This document shows, in pieces, positions 23,858 to 33,687 of a DNA stretch of 64,000 nucleotides. Origin of the DNA: a virus; the IMG/VR virus record IMGVR_UViG_3300027782_000030, positions 62,001 to 126,000 of that record. One strand, given 5' to 3'. The notes beneath the pieces were generated by a model. That model did no database searches, was not told the DNA's origin, and was given only the letters and a program-made list of their open reading frames with translations. Position 1 is the stretch's first letter. Every line of letters starts with the position of its first letter. Both the position numbers and the translations under genes were made by a program.

Positions 23858-26128
23858 ATGGATGATTACTTAGTAAATTCTGCAGGGTTAGCTGTTAATG
23901 AGGATGAAACACCGGTTACCGCTGTTCCCCCTACGGTAAATACTACAACTTCTAATACTGGTACTACCCAAGCAGGAGATTCAGGAGTACCAGGAATTCC
24001 CAATCCAACTAGGCGTCCTAAAAATCCATTGGCAGATTTTGCTAGTTATACCTATCAAATATCTTTGTATATGATTACTCCTGATGCGTATGACGCATTT
24101 GTTAATAATGGTAGAAGAAATATAGATTTATTAAATCAGACTGGTACAGGGGCAGGGGCATATTTAATATGTCAAAGCGGTGGTATTAATTCAACTGAAA
24201 AAAGAGCAGCTGGATTTGAATTTGATTACTATATTGATAATTTGCAAATTAAAGGGGCAGTTTCATCAAACGCTACCGGGTCCCCAACAATAGAATACAA
24301 AATGTCATTTCAGATTGTTGAACCATATGGATTTTCTTTTATAACTAATTTAAAACTTGCCTCAGAACAAATTGCACAATACTCTCAAACTAAAAATATA
24401 AAAGATTTGAGAAATTCTAGCCGACAATTTTTTGTTTTAGGACTTAAATTTTTAGGATATGATATAGCTGGAAACTTAATGTCTACTAGTGGGCAAACAT
24501 TTGATCGTTATTTTGATATATTATTTAAAACAGTTAACTTTAAATTAGACGGACGTGCCACTGTCTACAGCATAGAGGCTGCTTCTATACCTTCATCAGT
24601 GGCAATGGGAACTAAAAGAGGTGTGGTTGATAAAGGCGCCCCATTAACGGGAAATAAAGTAGGTGAACTATTAAAATCATTGATGGGTAAATTAAATAAT
24701 GACCAACAGGCATTAGAAAATTCAGGTGCGATTAGTAAAGGATGCCAAACACTATATGAGGTTGAGTTTAGAGGCCCTAGTGTAGACGCAATAGAAAATG
24801 CTACTATAGTTAGTAAAGCCGATTTAGACAAATCAAAATGGCCCATGACTCAGGGTAAAAAAACAACTAATCAAGTTAATGAAAAATCGGCAGTGACCGC
24901 AAAACCTAATAGCAATGATAGGCAAGTAAATATTGAAAAAGCTACTCCTATTATACAAGCGATAGGTCAAATTATTTCTCAAAGTAGCTATCTATCTGAT
25001 GGATTAAAATCAGTTTATACCACTGACATTCAACCCGATCCAAACACAGATTCAGTAGACGCTATAGATAATGCGTCAAATAAAACATTGCGTTGGTATA
25101 ATATATCATCGGTTGTAAGCAATGCTAGATGGGATCCGTTGTTAAAAGATTTTGCGTATAATATTAAGTATATTATTGTGCCATATGAAATACCTATATT
25201 ACTTTCTGCATATGCTAATAGAACTACCCCATATTATGGTCCAGTAAAACGATATGATTATTGGTATACCGGAGAAAATTCTGAAGTAATAAAATATGAA
25301 CAAACGATGAATAATGCTTACTTTACTGTAAGCTTAGGCGCAAGTGATATTACTTCAAAATCTACAGGTGGGGGAGCCGATGTTCCTATTAATACTTCAG
25401 GCAAGCGTCAATCCGCTCCTAGGCAAGGCAAATTGGATGTAGGCTATGAAGCACAAAATAGTGTCACTACTAGTTTGTATGAACCAGGTGCTTGGGCAAC
25501 TGCTAAAATTGAAATATTAGGAGATCCAGATTGGTTGAGTGGGGAAGCTCCAGGAAGCGCTGATTTATATAAACCGTTTCAAGGTACAGATTTTGTAGTT
25601 GATGTTACTAGTGGACAAGTGTTCATTGAGATAGATTTTAAAGAAGCATTAGACTATGTACATAGTACCGGTACAATGAGGATTAATGAAGATTTATTAT
25701 TATGGGACTACCCACCTGAAATTAAAAAGAAAGTTAAAGGTGTTAGTTTTAGAGTTATAGAGGTAACTCATAACTTTAAAAATGGTAAATTTACCCAAGA
25801 ATTAAATTGTGCAATTAACACTTTTGGATTTGATCAAGGTTATGAAAATTCTGCTCGTGAAAAAGATGACAGAGCCAGATCACAAGAAAATCAAACCGAT
25901 GCAGAAACAAGAAGATTAGCATCAAAAACTCCAGTTGGGTTAATGCAAGATTCGCCTCCACCAAATAATGATACAAATGGAAATTTATCAAATCCTACAA
26001 GAAACACTACTGTAAACAATCAAGAAACAGTTAATACTAATAATGGTCCGGTAGCAAATGATGATAGTGGTTTAGATAGAACCACTATAGGTGCTACTAA
26101 CTTAGCAGGAGCTGGCAGGGAGACATAA
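23858..26128 (+). CDS. baseplate hub structural protein (gp27 position)
   Basis: A 756-residue protein between gp53 and the gp5-like spike. After a disordered N-terminus (1-45), FASYTYQISLYMITPDAYDAF starts a folded region. Further conserved-looking blocks are GFEFDYYIDNLQIKGAVSS, GFSFITNLKLAS, YEVEFRGPSVDAIENA, then ILGDPDWLSGEAPGS and VIEVTHNFKNGKFTQELNC near 650-680. The last blocks recall gp27/gpD-like hub proteins, which have tube-like folds and hold the spike. The C-terminal 80 residues are Asn/Thr-rich. No close T4 sequence is recognisable, so the hub role comes from context and these motifs. Confidence 0.65.
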   Translation: MDDYLVNSAGLAVNEDETPVTAVPPTVNTTTSNTGTTQAGDSGVPGIPNPTRRPKNPLADFASYTYQISLYMITPDAYDAFVNNGRRNIDLLNQTGTGAGAYLICQSGGINSTEKRAAGFEFDYYIDNLQIKGAVSSNATGSPTIEYKMSFQIVEPYGFSFITNLKLASEQIAQYSQTKNIKDLRNSSRQFFVLGLKFLGYDIAGNLMSTSGQTFDRYFDILFKTVNFKLDGRATVYSIEAASIPSSVAMGTKRGVVDKGAPLTGNKVGELLKSLMGKLNNDQQALENSGAISKGCQTLYEVEFRGPSVDAIENATIVSKADLDKSKWPMTQGKKTTNQVNEKSAVTAKPNSNDRQVNIEKATPIIQAIGQIISQSSYLSDGLKSVYTTDIQPDPNTDSVDAIDNASNKTLRWYNISSVVSNARWDPLLKDFAYNIKYIIVPYEIPILLSAYANRTTPYYGPVKRYDYWYTGENSEVIKYEQTMNNAYFTVSLGASDITSKSTGGGADVPINTSGKRQSAPRQGKLDVGYEAQNSVTTSLYEPGAWATAKIEILGDPDWLSGEAPGSADLYKPFQGTDFVVDVTSGQVFIEIDFKEALDYVHSTGTMRINEDLLLWDYPPEIKKKVKGVSFRVIEVTHNFKNGKFTQELNCAINTFGFDQGYENSAREKDDRARSQENQTDAETRRLASKTPVGLMQDSPPPNNDTNGNLSNPTRNTTVNNQETVNTNNGPVANDDSGLDRTTIGATNLAGAGRET

Positions 26129-26129
26129 T

Positions 26130-29100
26130 ATGGAAGACGGATTTAAGCCACAAGGACCAACTAAAGCAAGTAAACCAGACTCTGGTGGAGGTGTAACCAG
26201 AGAAGTCCCTGTACTTGGCGTAGTTAAAAATAATATTGATCCTACTAGGTCCGGTAGACTTCAAGTTTATATCAGTGATTTGGGAGATGACAATCCTGAT
26301 GAATCAGAAAGTTGGGTAACTGTATCTTACATGACTCCATTTTATGGGTTTGTAACACCAAAGGCTGCTACTAAAGGGTTTGGAGATTATACTGCTAATC
26401 CAAGTTCTTATGGAATGTGGTACAGTCCTCCTGATTTAGGAACAACTGTAATTTGTATTTTTATTAATGGTGACCCTAACTATGGGTATTGGATAGGATG
26501 TGTTCCCAAGCCTGAAGCATTGCATATGGTGCCTGCAATTGGTGCAAGCACTAATATTATTGCTAATACAGAAGGTGAAGCAGAAGGGTATGGCGGCGCA
26601 ACTAGATTGCCTGTTACTAATATCAATACCAATAATGAATCAATTTCAGATACCGCAGACTTTTTAACTCAGCCTAAACCAGTACATAGTTACAGTGCTA
26701 TGATTTTAAATCAACAAGGATTGATTAGAGATCCAGTGCGCGGAACTATTAGTAGTAGCGCACAACGGGAAAGTCCAAGTAGAGTTGGTTGGGGAATTAG
26801 TACTCCGGGACGACCTATATATGATGGTGGATATGATGATGCTACTATCGTAGATGCAGCGGTTGGCGAAGTTCCGGATGAGGGATTGGCTGTAATAGCA
26901 AGAAGAGGCGGGCATTCTATTGTATTAGACGATGGTGATATTCTAGGGCAAGATCAACTTGTAAGAATTCGTAGTGCGGCTGGTCATCAAATACTAATGA
27001 GCGATGACGGCCAGACACTTTTTATAATTCATAGTAATGGTCAAAGTTATATTGAGTTAGGCAAAGAGGGTACAATTGATATGTACTCTACTAATAGTGT
27101 CAATATTAGAACTCAGGGCGATCTAAATTTACACGCAGATAACAATATCAACATTAATGCTAAGAAAAAACTAAACATTAAAGCAGAAGATATCAATATT
27201 GAATCTGAGAAGACCACCTCTCAAAAAATAGGCACGAATAATAGTGTCTACACTATGGGCACCTTTACCCATAAAGTAGATGGTGCAATGAGTATGGCAG
27301 CAGGTGGTGAAGGATCATATGCCAGTGGTGGTGTAATGTACGTCAACGGTAGTAAGGTGAATTTAAACACAGGCGCTACATCAACCACACCGCAAGTTGT
27401 TCCTGCAATTTCCGTCTTAGCCCATACTGATACACTATACGATTCATCAAAAGGTTATGCTGCCGCACCAGGTAAATTACAAAGTATTACATCTAGAGCA
27501 CCTGCTCATGCTCCGTGGGCAAATGCAGGACAAGGTGTTGATGTTAAAACTAGCAGTAGCGCAAGTTCAGAATTGCCTCCTGCACCTAGTCCAGCAGTAG
27601 CATCAACTAACGAAGCAGCCTCGGCTGCAACGACTGAAGCACCAGCAACACCGGCAACAATTGCTACAGTGCCACCGGTCGCCGCAGCCAGTGGAGCATT
27701 AGATCCAAATACTACTGGAGCAATGGTTAGTGCTGTAGCAACTACCGTTGCTGCTGGTCCAGCTAGTCGTGCAATACAAGCAGGCGCAGGTGTTGTGTCA
27801 TCTTCACAGGGTCCGGTAGCAGTAGTAGGTTCATTAGCGCAAACTCCGGCACAATTAGAGTCTGCGGGAATACTAAAACCAGGATCGGCAACTTTAGTTA
27901 ATAGTTTAGTACAAGGCGGATCTAATGTACAAGCAGCAATGACTGATAACTTGTTTACCGGTGTGCCTGGCGCAGTAAACTTAAAGTCATTAGTTAATAG
28001 TATTCCAGCTCAGGTAAGTGCTCAGGTTTCTACTTTCCAACAATCACAAACTGCATTAACTAATGCGGGTGTAATTACAGGCAAAGAAAGCCCAGTATCT
28101 ACAGCAGGGTTAATAATGGCCGGCGCTACAGCAGGTGTAGGTGCTACTCTCAATTCAATGAGTTCTTTAGTCAGTACTAGCACAGTAAATTCTATAGGGA
28201 AAACTCTAGGGGCAAGTGCTAATTTATCAAAGGCATTAGGAGCAACAGGTGCCGCAAAATCAATACTTAGCACCTCTAGTGCTATTACTAGTACTCTAAA
28301 AGCAGGTAATTTAGCTGCCGGATTGGCACAAACTGTTTCAGGAGGACTGGGATCAATTTCTCAAGCAACTAAAGCATTAAATCAATTGCAAGGATTAAAC
28401 AGTGCAATACTAGGTGCATCTAGAGGTCCTGCTGCACAAGCGTTTGGCGCAATATTGGGGACGTTCAAACCACTAAAAGCAGGCATTCCACAAAACTTGT
28501 TTAGCATAGCAAGAAATGCATTAAGAACTGCTGACGCAGTTTCTAAAGGTGACATAATTAAATCTGCTACAGGTGCATTGTCAACTATTGGTGCAATCGG
28601 TGGTCCAGGCACTAGTAAAATAACGGGCGCATTGTCTGGTACAGTTAATGCTATTGGTAGACTAACATCCGCTACTACCCCAGCAGCAGCATTCCGAGGT
28701 CTAACAGGGCTTATTGGTGGTATAGGTAGTGTAGGAGCCGCAGTTGGGAACAAAAACGTTTCTCAAATTTCAAAACAAGTTAACTCTGCACTCACCGGCG
28801 CTAATAAGATATTGCAAGCAGGAACACAACTATCAAAGGCTACCGATATAGCCGGTTCTCTTAATGCAACTGCAAATGCGGTGCGTGGTGCAAATCAATT
28901 GACAGCAGCACTAGGTGGAGTATCTGCATTGGCAAGTGGTATATCAAATCTACCCGGTGGGCAAAAAGCTATTTCAAATGTAATAAACAAGTCTCCCAAT
29001 TCAATGACTTCTGCATTGCCGGCAGTCTTGGCGGTTGGAGCATTAGTATCTACTACACTATCTGCTGCAAAAAATAATATTTCCCCCCAGCTAAGTTTAC

Positions 29101-29798
29101 AAGGTGCTACCGCCGGAATACAAGGAATAGCTGGTAGTATAACAGGGGCAATGTCATCTAGCCCAATGGGACAACTAGCCTCTGCGGTAAGCGGATCAGG
29201 AATAACTAGTTTAACAGGTGGAGTTAATAGCATTGCAAGTGCTGCAGGATTATCATTAACTAATGTCTTACCAGGTGGATTAACTGGTGGAATACCTGAT
29301 GTTGCTGGTCAAATTGGCGGGGCATTAAATAAACTCAAATCGGGTACTAGTAGTCTTTCATCATTGGCTCTAAATGGATTGCCTCCTGGCGCTTCGGCTG
29401 AAATAAGCGCAGCAATGTCATCATTAACTTCAATGGGATCTTCTCCTGTTAAACTCCCAACTGTAGCGGCTAATACTTTTGACAGAAGTGAAATTACAGC
29501 ACAAATTAGTTCCTTATTAGGCAATCCAAAAATACCTAAACCAAACTTCACAGGAGAAGTTCCAAGTGCAGCAAAAGCGGCTCTACAAGCAGCGCAAGAA
29601 AAAGTTACAAAATCTACTATAGTAAGTTCGGAAGTAGCTACTCTTTCAATAGATTTAAAATACGCACAATCACAACTTGAAGGAGCCGAACAATCATATC
29701 CTCCAGGTGATCCTGAAATAGAAACTGCTAAAGAAAAGGTATTAGAATTAGTTGCTAAACTTGAAGCTAAGAGCCAAGAGCTATCTTCTCTAACATAA
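26130..29798 (+). CDS. 5: baseplate hub spike, gp5-like, lacking the lysozyme domain, with long Ala/Ser-rich tail
   Basis: A 1222-residue protein. Residues about 22-128 form a gp5/VgrG-type OB domain (REVPVLGVVKNNIDPTRSGRLQVYI, YGMWYSPPDLGTTVICIFINGDPNYGYWIG). Residues about 270-420 hold the triple beta-helix region with alternating repeats (SVNIRTQGDLNLHADNNINI). The lysozyme domain that T4 gp5 (575 residues) carries between these parts is missing. From about 450 to 1150 the protein is Ala/Ser/Gly/Thr-rich with short quasi-repeats (ALGATGAAKSILS, GNLAAGLAQTVSGG) before a short coiled-coil end. The Ala-rich tail has no known counterpart in T4. A strong AGGGAGA lies before the ATG. Confidence 0.82.
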   Translation: MEDGFKPQGPTKASKPDSGGGVTREVPVLGVVKNNIDPTRSGRLQVYISDLGDDNPDESESWVTVSYMTPFYGFVTPKAATKGFGDYTANPSSYGMWYSPPDLGTTVICIFINGDPNYGYWIGCVPKPEALHMVPAIGASTNIIANTEGEAEGYGGATRLPVTNINTNNESISDTADFLTQPKPVHSYSAMILNQQGLIRDPVRGTISSSAQRESPSRVGWGISTPGRPIYDGGYDDATIVDAAVGEVPDEGLAVIARRGGHSIVLDDGDILGQDQLVRIRSAAGHQILMSDDGQTLFIIHSNGQSYIELGKEGTIDMYSTNSVNIRTQGDLNLHADNNININAKKKLNIKAEDINIESEKTTSQKIGTNNSVYTMGTFTHKVDGAMSMAAGGEGSYASGGVMYVNGSKVNLNTGATSTTPQVVPAISVLAHTDTLYDSSKGYAAAPGKLQSITSRAPAHAPWANAGQGVDVKTSSSASSELPPAPSPAVASTNEAASAATTEAPATPATIATVPPVAAASGALDPNTTGAMVSAVATTVAAGPASRAIQAGAGVVSSSQGPVAVVGSLAQTPAQLESAGILKPGSATLVNSLVQGGSNVQAAMTDNLFTGVPGAVNLKSLVNSIPAQVSAQVSTFQQSQTALTNAGVITGKESPVSTAGLIMAGATAGVGATLNSMSSLVSTSTVNSIGKTLGASANLSKALGATGAAKSILSTSSAITSTLKAGNLAAGLAQTVSGGLGSISQATKALNQLQGLNSAILGASRGPAAQAFGAILGTFKPLKAGIPQNLFSIARNALRTADAVSKGDIIKSATGALSTIGAIGGPGTSKITGALSGTVNAIGRLTSATTPAAAFRGLTGLIGGIGSVGAAVGNKNVSQISKQVNSALTGANKILQAGTQLSKATDIAGSLNATANAVRGANQLTAALGGVSALASGISNLPGGQKAISNVINKSPNSMTSALPAVLAVGALVSTTLSAAKNNISPQLSLQGATAGIQGIAGSITGAMSSSPMGQLASAVSGSGITSLTGGVNSIASAAGLSLTNVLPGGLTGGIPDVAGQIGGALNKLKSGTSSLSSLALNGLPPGASAEISAAMSSLTSMGSSPVKLPTVAANTFDRSEITAQISSLLGNPKIPKPNFTGEVPSAAKAALQAAQEKVTKSTIVSSEVATLSIDLKYAQSQLEGAEQSYPPGDPEIETAKEKVLELVAKLEAKSQELSSLT

Positions 29799-29802
29799 AT
29801 AC
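29795..29802 (+). promoter_or_regulatory. late-promoter-like motif ATAAATAC abutting a start codon
   Basis: ATAAATAC overlaps the gp5-like stop and is followed by ATT and the gp25 ATG (29806). There is no Shine-Dalgarno sequence between. Confidence 0.5.
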
Positions 29803-29805
29803 ATT

Positions 29806-30255
29806 ATGCCACAATATATAGGATTCAGCACTCTAGGGGCTAACTTGCCTAAAACTACTAATGCACCAACCGGCAACGATGGTGGTACAGGTAACATCGT
29901 GCGTCAAAATAATGTAGGTAAAAAGTTTAGGTTAGTAGATCAGCCATTAGTAATACAAGACTTTGTAAATGCATTGAATATTAGACAAGGACAAAAAGTA
30001 GGTCAACCCGGGTATGGAACTACTCTTTGGTCATTTATTTTTGAACCTAATACCACTGACACTCAATACCAATTACAAACTGAAGTACAACGGGTAGCCA
30101 GTTTAGATCCTAGATTAATAGTTAACAGTGTTGTGGCATTCCCACAAGAACTTGGTATTCTTATTGAAGTAGAAATAGCCGTAGCCCCATTCAATCAGGC
30201 TCAAGTTCTTAGTTTATTCGTAGATACTAATCTTTCACAGATTTTAGTTCAATAA
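29806..30255 (+). CDS. 25: baseplate wedge protein, gp25-like
   Basis: A 149-residue member of the GPW/gp25 family (T4 gp25, 132 residues). It shows the conserved VIQDFVNALNIRQGQKVGQPGYGTTLWSFIFEP core (about 47-80), followed by VQRVASLDPRLIVNSV. It joins sheath and wedge and triggers sheath assembly. The first 35 residues are a flexible Asn/Gly/Thr-rich arm. It sits before gp6, its usual wedge partner. Confidence 0.95.
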   Translation: MPQYIGFSTLGANLPKTTNAPTGNDGGTGNIVRQNNVGKKFRLVDQPLVIQDFVNALNIRQGQKVGQPGYGTTLWSFIFEPNTTDTQYQLQTEVQRVASLDPRLIVNSVVAFPQELGILIEVEIAVAPFNQAQVLSLFVDTNLSQILVQ

Positions 30256-30261
30256 TTCTTA

Positions 30262-30276
30262 AAAACCCAAGGTTTT
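30262..30276 (+). terminator. short hairpin between gp25 and gp6
   Basis: AAAACC-CAA-GGTTTT directly before the GATAAATAC promoter of the gp6 gene. There is no T-run, so it is at best a weak terminator or processing site. Confidence 0.3.
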
Positions 30277-30282
30277 AGGTAT

Positions 30283-30291
30283 GATAAATAC
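30283..30291 (+). promoter_or_regulatory. late promoter GATAAATAC upstream of gp6
   Basis: GATAAATAC, 16 bases before the gp6 ATG, with an AAGAGAA purine tract in the leader. This spacing fits an ordinary short-leader late mRNA. Confidence 0.65.
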
Positions 30292-30307
30292 TTAAAAGAG
30301 AAAACAT

Positions 30308-33300
30308 ATGGCTACTAGCTCAAGACAATCAGCATTATTTGGAGTAAATGATTGGCAAGCAATTTACCAAACATTTAGGGAAGCAGACTTTCGTAGCTAT
30401 GACTATGAAACTTTGCGTAAAAGCTTCATTGATTATTTGCGTCTTTACTATCCTGAAACATTCAATGATTACATTGAAAGTTCAGAATTCATTGCTTTAT
30501 TAGATGTTATTGCTTTTATGGGGCAGGGTCTAGCCTTTCGCAACGACTTAAATACCCGCGAAAACTTTATTGATACAGCAGAACGCAGAGATAGCGTCAT
30601 CAAGTTAGCAAACTTAGTTAGCTATAATCCAAAGCGTAATTTAGCTGGACAGGGTTTTCTAAAAGTTATAAGCATACAAACTACACAGAATATTAATGAC
30701 CTTAATGGAATCAATCTAGGAAATCTTCCTATATTATGGAATGACCCTGCTAACCCAAACTGGTTAGAGCAGTTCAATACAATTATAAATGCAGCACTAG
30801 TTAATACTCAAAAAATAGGTCGTCCTGGAAATGTAGCAGACTTGTTAGGTGTTATTACTAGCGAATATGCACTAAAAATTCCTGCCGACACCCTACCAAT
30901 AGTACCGTTCACCAGTACGATTGACGGCATCACTATGAATTTTGAATTGGTAAGCGTTACTAGTGTTGATGAAGATTATGTTTACGAGATACCTCCCGCC
31001 CCTAGTGGTACATTTAACATGGTATATCGTAATGACAAGTTAGGATACGGCAGCCCTAATACAGGGTATTTCTTTTATTTTAAGCAAGGCACCTTGCAAA
31101 ATTATGATTTTGTATTACAACAACAAATCGCTAATCAAGTGGTTAACATTGGCGATATTCAGGGTGTTAATAATACAGACACTTGGTTATACCAATTAAA
31201 TGAAAATAATGGAACAAGATTAGCTTGGAAAAAGGTAGACAATGTATACGCAGATGCATACCTTCAAACTGAAACAAGCCAGAGAAAAATATTTGCGGTA
31301 GCCTCTAGATTTAATGACCAAGTTAGTTATACATTTGGTGATGGTGTATTCAGTCAAATTCCTGTGGGAACTTACAGAGCATATGTTCGTGCAGGCAATG
31401 CCCTAACATATACTATTGATCCAAATGAAATGCAGGGCATTTCAGTTTCACTTAATTATGTTGATAGATTTGGTAAAACACAGATATTAACTGTAGCATT
31501 ATCTTTACCATTGCCGATATCAAACGCTCAGGTTCGTGAGCCAATCGCTCAAATTAAACAACGGGCGCCTAGCCGTTATTATACACAAAACCGTATGGTA
31601 AACGGAGAAGATTATAACAACTTCCCGTATACCTTATATAGTTCTATTATAAAATCTAAGGCTATCAACAGAAGTTCAATTGGTGTAAGTAAAAACTTAG
31701 ACTTGCTTGATCCTACAGGAAAGTATTCTAGTGTTAATTCATTTGCTACAGATGGTGCAATGTGGCAAGATAATACTAATGGATACTTAGCGTTAACAAT
31801 CAATAATACTGGTAATATTATTACCTTCTTAACAGATGCACTTGGCTCAGTGTTGTCAAGTAATAGAACAGTTCAATACTATACACAGAATTATCCACAA
31901 TATAGTATTAATCAAGCATCAGGAGATGGAACTGTATATTGGCAAACTAGTTCAGTAGATGCTAATTCGTTAACTGGATACTTTTATAATATAGTTTCTA
32001 ATACGGATACCCCAATTCCAATTGGTACTTACTCTACTAACAATGTAAAATATGTTACCCCAGGTGCTCTAATTAAATTTGTTGCGCCTGCTGGATATTA
32101 TTTTGATCAAAATAATCGTTTAGTAGCAGGTATCCCAGGACCCAGTGAACAAACTTTTGTATGGACAACTGTACTAAGTGTTATCGGTGATGGATATAAT
32201 AATGGGCAAGGTTCTTTTAGTAATGGATCAGGGCCAGTGACATTGAATGGTTATATTCCAATTGGTGCACAAATAACTACTGTACTACCTGCATTTGACA
32301 ATTCATTATCTAATGCCATTATTCAAGAATGTATTATCAGAATGGAGTTACAACAAAATTTTAGTTTGGTATTTAATAATGCATTAACAATTGCAGAAGA
32401 TCGTTGGAGCATCAGACAATATGATGATGCTAATTATTTTGTGAATTTTTTAAGTTTAGGTAACAATCGTTATACGATAAGCTATAGGTCATTGAAATAT
32501 TATTTTGGTAGTGTGCAAGATACTAGATTTACTTTTGAGCGTGACAAATTAGTTTACGATCCTTTTAGTGGAAAAATCTTACAAGATTACATAAAAGTTT
32601 TAGCAACTAATACTCAGCCAACTAATAATTATCCATTAGCAACAGATATTCAGGTAAGTATTATTGGTCAAACAGTTGAAAGTGATGGATATATAAACGA
32701 TTTTGAAGTTGAAGTTGCTAGCACAGATATTAATAATCGTGGATTAATAATCAATCCTACATTTTTCCAAACAGTCACTGGTTATACTACCGGTGGAGCA
32801 AATACAGGAATTTATGTATTTTTTGAATTAGTAGAAGATGCAATTAATCTTTCTCGTTATCAACTTGTACCTAGCTCAGATGTAGTTCAATATCAAACTA
32901 AAACTCAGATTGAAGTTGTCAAATACGATTATCCATTAGGACAATTGTTCTATGCATACGGAGACAATTTATTCTATACTTCAGTACAAGATACTACAGT
33001 AACAACGCCATACTATATATTAGTTGAACAACCTCAATACTCTATTAAACCAGGTAGACAGGGATTACAATTCCAATACCGTCATAATAGTAATAATACA
33101 ACTCGCATAGATCCTGCTACTACAAACATAATTGATTTGTATGTAGTGCCGCAATCATATTATACTAATTATCAAAAGTATATACAGGATACAACAAATA
33201 CTGTACCTATGCCACCTAAACCAACTATTGGTGAATTGACACAAGATTATGGTCAGGTAAATGATTATAAGATGTTAAGTGATAGTGTAATATTGAATAG

Positions 33301-33679
33301 TGTTATATTTAAACCATTATTTGGGCCCAAAGCGGCTGCAAATCTTAGAGGTACTATTAAAGTTATAAAAAATAATAATGTAAATGCCAGTAATAGTGAA
33401 ATTCGTACGGCAGTTCTTGCTGCTATGAATGTTTATTTTAATATTAATAATTGGAATTTTGGAGATACCTTTTACTTCTCTGAATTAAGTGCATATTTGC
33501 ATGACCAGGTTGGAGAATTAATTAGTTCTGCTGTTCTAGTTCCTAACGATCCTACAATGTCATTTGGCGACCTATATGAAATAAAATGTGCGCCATATGA
33601 GATTTTCGTCAATGCTGCTACCGCTGATGATGTATTGGTAATTGCAGCGCTTACTCCCGCCGAGTTACAAATTAGATAA
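30308..33679 (+). CDS. 6: baseplate wedge protein, gp6-like
   Basis: A 1123-residue homologue of T4 gp6 (660 residues), part of the inner wedge ring. The N-terminus is strongly typical: FREADFRSYDYETLRKSFIDYLRLYYPETFNDYIESSEFIALLDVIAFMGQGLAFRNDLN region at about 23-82 (only the pattern is quoted), then ENFIDTAERRDSVIKLANLV. A PSRYYTQNRMVNGEDYNNFP block near 418 and the C-terminal GDTFYFSELSAYLHDQVGE complete the wedge fold. Extra length comes from inserted beta-rich segments in the middle. It lies between gp25 and the giant gp7-like gene. Confidence 0.93.
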   Translation: MATSSRQSALFGVNDWQAIYQTFREADFRSYDYETLRKSFIDYLRLYYPETFNDYIESSEFIALLDVIAFMGQGLAFRNDLNTRENFIDTAERRDSVIKLANLVSYNPKRNLAGQGFLKVISIQTTQNINDLNGINLGNLPILWNDPANPNWLEQFNTIINAALVNTQKIGRPGNVADLLGVITSEYALKIPADTLPIVPFTSTIDGITMNFELVSVTSVDEDYVYEIPPAPSGTFNMVYRNDKLGYGSPNTGYFFYFKQGTLQNYDFVLQQQIANQVVNIGDIQGVNNTDTWLYQLNENNGTRLAWKKVDNVYADAYLQTETSQRKIFAVASRFNDQVSYTFGDGVFSQIPVGTYRAYVRAGNALTYTIDPNEMQGISVSLNYVDRFGKTQILTVALSLPLPISNAQVREPIAQIKQRAPSRYYTQNRMVNGEDYNNFPYTLYSSIIKSKAINRSSIGVSKNLDLLDPTGKYSSVNSFATDGAMWQDNTNGYLALTINNTGNIITFLTDALGSVLSSNRTVQYYTQNYPQYSINQASGDGTVYWQTSSVDANSLTGYFYNIVSNTDTPIPIGTYSTNNVKYVTPGALIKFVAPAGYYFDQNNRLVAGIPGPSEQTFVWTTVLSVIGDGYNNGQGSFSNGSGPVTLNGYIPIGAQITTVLPAFDNSLSNAIIQECIIRMELQQNFSLVFNNALTIAEDRWSIRQYDDANYFVNFLSLGNNRYTISYRSLKYYFGSVQDTRFTFERDKLVYDPFSGKILQDYIKVLATNTQPTNNYPLATDIQVSIIGQTVESDGYINDFEVEVASTDINNRGLIINPTFFQTVTGYTTGGANTGIYVFFELVEDAINLSRYQLVPSSDVVQYQTKTQIEVVKYDYPLGQLFYAYGDNLFYTSVQDTTVTTPYYILVEQPQYSIKPGRQGLQFQYRHNSNNTTRIDPATTNIIDLYVVPQSYYTNYQKYIQDTTNTVPMPPKPTIGELTQDYGQVNDYKMLSDSVILNSVIFKPLFGPKAAANLRGTIKVIKNNNVNASNSEIRTAVLAAMNVYFNINNWNFGDTFYFSELSAYLHDQVGELISSAVLVPNDPTMSFGDLYEIKCAPYEIFVNAATADDVLVIAALTPAELQIR

Positions 33680-33687
33680 GTACTAAT

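Noticed and set aside
28382-28753. Minus-strand Pro/Ala/Val-rich frame inside the gp5-like gene
   Set aside because: Antisense of the Ala/Gly/Ser-rich spike tail; composition is explained by the sense strand.
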